A DNA stretch of 7,705 nt from JBDLID01 sp039715055 (lineage in GTDB: Bacteria > Desulfobacterota > Desulfobulbia > Desulfobulbales > Desulfocapsaceae): the NCBI GenBank assembly GCA_039715055.1, contig JBDLID010000133.1, forward strand, positions 1 to 7,705. The letters are read 5' to 3'. The notes under the pieces were generated by a model. It worked only from the letters and a program-made list of their open reading frames with translations, did no database searches and was not told the origin of the DNA. This document shows, piece by piece, positions 5,818 through 7,705 of this stretch (positions are counted from its first letter, which is position 1; each line of letters starts with the position of its first letter). The position numbers and the translations under genes are program-made.

Positions 5818-6585
5818 TCAGCCTGAAATCTGGCCGCGGAGAAATTTCAGACTGTTGATTTCGCGCTGGAACAGGGTTCGGCTGTACTGGTGGAGGAGTG
5901 TTATGGTTTCCATGGCGGTGGCAGCGGTGAAGCGTAGTCTGGAGAGACGGATGAGTTCCATTTCCCTTGCTGATTGAAGCATTTTCAGCGTTCCGGCAGA
6001 GATCGGCTGCTGTACATCGAATTCATCTTTGCGGCAGCGGGAGCAGACCAGTGAACTGGATCCACTGTGAAAATAGTGGCTTCGGCTCTCCAGGCTGCTC
6101 TGTCCGCAGTGGTGGCAGCTGGAGAGATTGGGGCCGTAACCGATGCAGTCGTAGAAACGGATGAGAAAGATGCACAGGGCTGTAAGGGGACGGTCGTTGT
6201 GGTTGAGTGCTCCCAGAGCCCAGCAGCAGAGTGAAAAAAGCTCGTCATCACCACCCTGTTCACGGGTGGCAAGCAGCAGCAGTTCACGGATGACTGATGC
6301 GCAGTAGTAGCGGTCGGGATCGGTACGGAGGGAGAGGTGGCTGTCGAGGAGTTCCGCCTCAGCGAGAAAGGCAAGACCAGCGGCTCGTGAAGGGCGGTAG
6401 TGGAGAGTGAGCAGGCTGAACAGTTCCAGCTTATTCATGAACCGCTTCCTGCTTCTTTTGGCTCCCTTGGCAATGGTCGTCAGGCGACCGATTCCTTCGC
6501 AGTAGAAGGTGACAATTTTATCCGATTCGCCGTGGTCGCCAAGATCCAGGACAAGTCCTCTTGCCTCCTGGGAAATCGTCCCCAT
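5818..6585 (-). CDS. recO: DNA repair protein RecO
   Basis: RecO works with RecF and RecR to load RecA on SSB-coated single-stranded DNA and anneals complementary strands. The 255-residue product has the N-terminal OB fold (about 7-85) with RGLVLDLGDHGESDKIVTFY (9-28), GIGRLTTIAKGAKRSRKRF (31-49) and LELFSLLTLHYRPSR (53-67). The alpha-helical C-terminal part carries two CxxC pairs, Cys157-Cys160 and Cys181-Cys184, the zinc site found in many RecO proteins. ATG 6585 gives a normal family length. A TTG at 6612 would add nine residues; neither has a strong ribosome site, though GGGTGA lies 15 bases before the ATG. It lies 36 bases downstream of the rodZ-like gene and is probably co-transcribed with it. 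Its stop codon is 7 bases from that of the ligase gene on the other strand, with no terminator hairpin between. Confidence 0.92.
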   Translation of the reverse strand: MGTISQEARGLVLDLGDHGESDKIVTFYCEGIGRLTTIAKGAKRSRKRFMNKLELFSLLTLHYRPSRAAGLAFLAEAELLDSHLSLRTDPDRYYCASVIRELLLLATREQGGDDELFSLCCWALGALNHNDRPLTALCIFLIRFYDCIGYGPNLSSCHHCGQSSLESRSHYFHSGSSSLVCSRCRKDEFDVQQPISAGTLKMLQSAREMELIRLSRLRFTAATAMETITLLHQYSRTLFQREINSLKFLRGQISG

Positions 6586-6621
6586 TTTCTGTGTGGTTTC
6601 ACCCGGCCTCAAGACAGGGGG

Positions 6622-7611
6622 TCAATTGAGAAGGTCTGCGGGCAGGGAGATGTTCGTAATTGTTGTTCCGTCGCGGGTAATGGGGATGGCGACGTCGTTG
6701 AGCCGCAGTTCCACACCGGATGAGCCTTCCGGAAGAGTGATATCTATGCCTTTGTGTGCCTGCCAGACGGTCTGTTCACCTGCCTTGAAGCTCTGTTGAA
6801 GAGGGGTGTCGTTGTCGAGGCTGATGGAGAGGTCAATATCATTGCTGAAAGTGGCCTCAAGGACATAGAGGGGAGGGGTGTTGCCTGTGGGCTCTTCTGT
6901 TGCCGCTGGAGACGGTTCTTCACCGGTTACAGTTTCAGTTATTATTTCCGGTAAGTAGGCTGGAGCGTCCGCCGGGATGCCTGGATCCGTCACTGACTCG
7001 GCCAGGGCTTGCTCTGTTGGAAGAGGTTGTTTTATCTCAGGTGGTGGAGCGGACAGGGCACTGACTCCGTGCTGTTCGATAATCTCCAGTTCCTGAGCAG
7101 AGTCGTCTTCCGTCTTGACGTCGTCTGTCACCGGAGCCGATTTTGATTTTTGTTGTTGAATGAACTGACTGATGTAACTGGCCGGATTCCAGGAAAAGTA
7201 CCAGCAGCCGAGTGAGCCGATAATGATGAGGGCGAGCAGGGTGACGCCGATGCCCGTTCTGGGGGCAATGGACGGTGGTTGGGCCAGGGTTGAAATTCGT
7301 TTGATGTCCTTGGTTGATGGGTGGGCAGCCTGTTTGCTGACAGCAGCTGAGTTTGGCCTCTGTTCAGTGTAGCGATTGAGGACTTCATCCGGGTCCAGGC
7401 CGAGATATTTGGCAAAGAGAACGTATTGGCCCCGGGCAAACGCATCCGCCGGCAGGTTGTCGTAGTCATCTTCTTCAATGGCCTGAAGGGTCTTGAGGGA
7501 AATTCGACACTCGTTGACCACTTCCTCTTCTGCCTTGCCCTGCTCAAGCCGGACCCGGCGGAACATGACTCCCAGTGTTTCCTGCTGCTGGATGATCTCT
7601 TCGGAAGACAT
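6622..7611 (-). CDS. rodZ: RodZ-like helix-turn-helix membrane protein
   Basis: RodZ is an inner-membrane protein that links MreB filaments to the rod-shape and cell-wall machinery. The 329-residue protein follows its layout. An N-terminal cytoplasmic HTH of the RodZ type spans about 11-82, with LGVMFRRVRLEQGKAEEEVV (13-32), TLQAIEEDDYDNLP (41-54), AFARGQY (57-63) and LGLDPDEV (70-77). A basic, Ser/Pro-containing segment is followed by one membrane span at about 119-139 (GIGVTLLALIIIGSLGCW within it). A long acidic, proline-rich periplasmic linker occupies about 155-247. A C-terminal DUF4115 beta domain covers about 248-327, with DIDLSISLD (258-266), VWQAHKGIDITL (282-293) and VELRLNDVAI (300-309). 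ATG 7611 has AGGTGA about six bases upstream. It is first of a unit with recO. A minus-strand TATAAC (7651-7646) may be part of its promoter, but no -35 is evident. Confidence 0.87.
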   Translation of the reverse strand: MSSEEIIQQQETLGVMFRRVRLEQGKAEEEVVNECRISLKTLQAIEEDDYDNLPADAFARGQYVLFAKYLGLDPDEVLNRYTEQRPNSAAVSKQAAHPSTKDIKRISTLAQPPSIAPRTGIGVTLLALIIIGSLGCWYFSWNPASYISQFIQQQKSKSAPVTDDVKTEDDSAQELEIIEQHGVSALSAPPPEIKQPLPTEQALAESVTDPGIPADAPAYLPEIITETVTGEEPSPAATEEPTGNTPPLYVLEATFSNDIDLSISLDNDTPLQQSFKAGEQTVWQAHKGIDITLPEGSSGVELRLNDVAIPITRDGTTITNISLPADLLN

Positions 7612-7669
7612 CTCGACTCACCTGTTGTTCTTATTCTTCGCAGTGGTTATACCTTGCTGCCTTAAAACC

Positions 7670-7692
7670 GGCCACGCGTATTGAGCGTGGTT
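7670..7692. repeat. Inverted repeat upstream of the rodZ-like gene
   Basis: CCACGC (7672-7677) and GCGTGG (7685-7690) pair perfectly around a 7-base loop, and two G-U pairs extend the stem on the plus strand. It could be a weak terminator of a minus-strand gene right of the window (GTTTTAA follows two bases after CC on that strand), or an operator. It lies about 20 bases upstream of the TATAAC at 7651-7646. Confidence 0.4.
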
Positions 7693-7705
7693 ATTCACTC
7701 TGCCG

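Overview
The window carries eight protein genes that can be supported from sequence, with short intergenic stretches between them. The set suggests a chromosomal segment of a Gram-negative bacterium: a CmoA/CmoB tRNA-modification pair, RecO, a RodZ-type cell-shape protein and a HinT-type protein. Base composition is balanced and the rodZ-like/recO order is reminiscent of Desulfobacterota (former Deltaproteobacteria). That placement is an impression from gene content, not a demonstrated assignment. No tRNA, rRNA, CRISPR array, insertion sequence or phage gene was seen.

Layout from left to right. Positions 1-287 hold no convincing gene, but the plus strand has a set of nested inverted repeats ending in a terminator-like hairpin, possibly a structured RNA or a long 3' UTR of a gene outside the window. 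Two minus-strand genes follow: a HIT-family (HinT-like) nucleotide hydrolase at 288-632 and a SLOG-superfamily nucleotide-binding protein at 873-1424 with a clear intrinsic terminator. A 331-base gap (1425-1755) contains only small inverted repeats and one doubtful short ORF. Next, on the minus strand, come cmoA (2727-3473) and cmoB (1756-2766), an overlapping pair. CmoA makes carboxy-S-adenosylmethionine and CmoB uses it to finish 5-oxyacetyl-uridine at tRNA wobble position 34.

Divergent from cmoA, a good sigma-70-type promoter (3542-3570) starts a plus-strand cluster. It comprises a membrane-anchored or exported protein of unknown function with a histidine-containing tail (3622-4131), a tandem biotinyl/lipoyl-domain carrier (4187-4867) and, 13 bases later, a divergent biotin-protein ligase without a DNA-binding domain (4881-5810). 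The second carrier domain keeps the Met-Lys of biotin acceptors (Lys161), while the first has Arg65 at the aligned position. The ligase differs from the usual family motifs at several places. The arrangement suggests an enzyme dedicated to the neighbouring carrier. This is the most unusual part of the window; the carboxylase or other partner of the carrier is not visible here.

The right end is a minus-strand unit, rodZ-like (6622-7611) then recO (5818-6585), which converges on the ligase gene with only 7 bases between the two stop codons.
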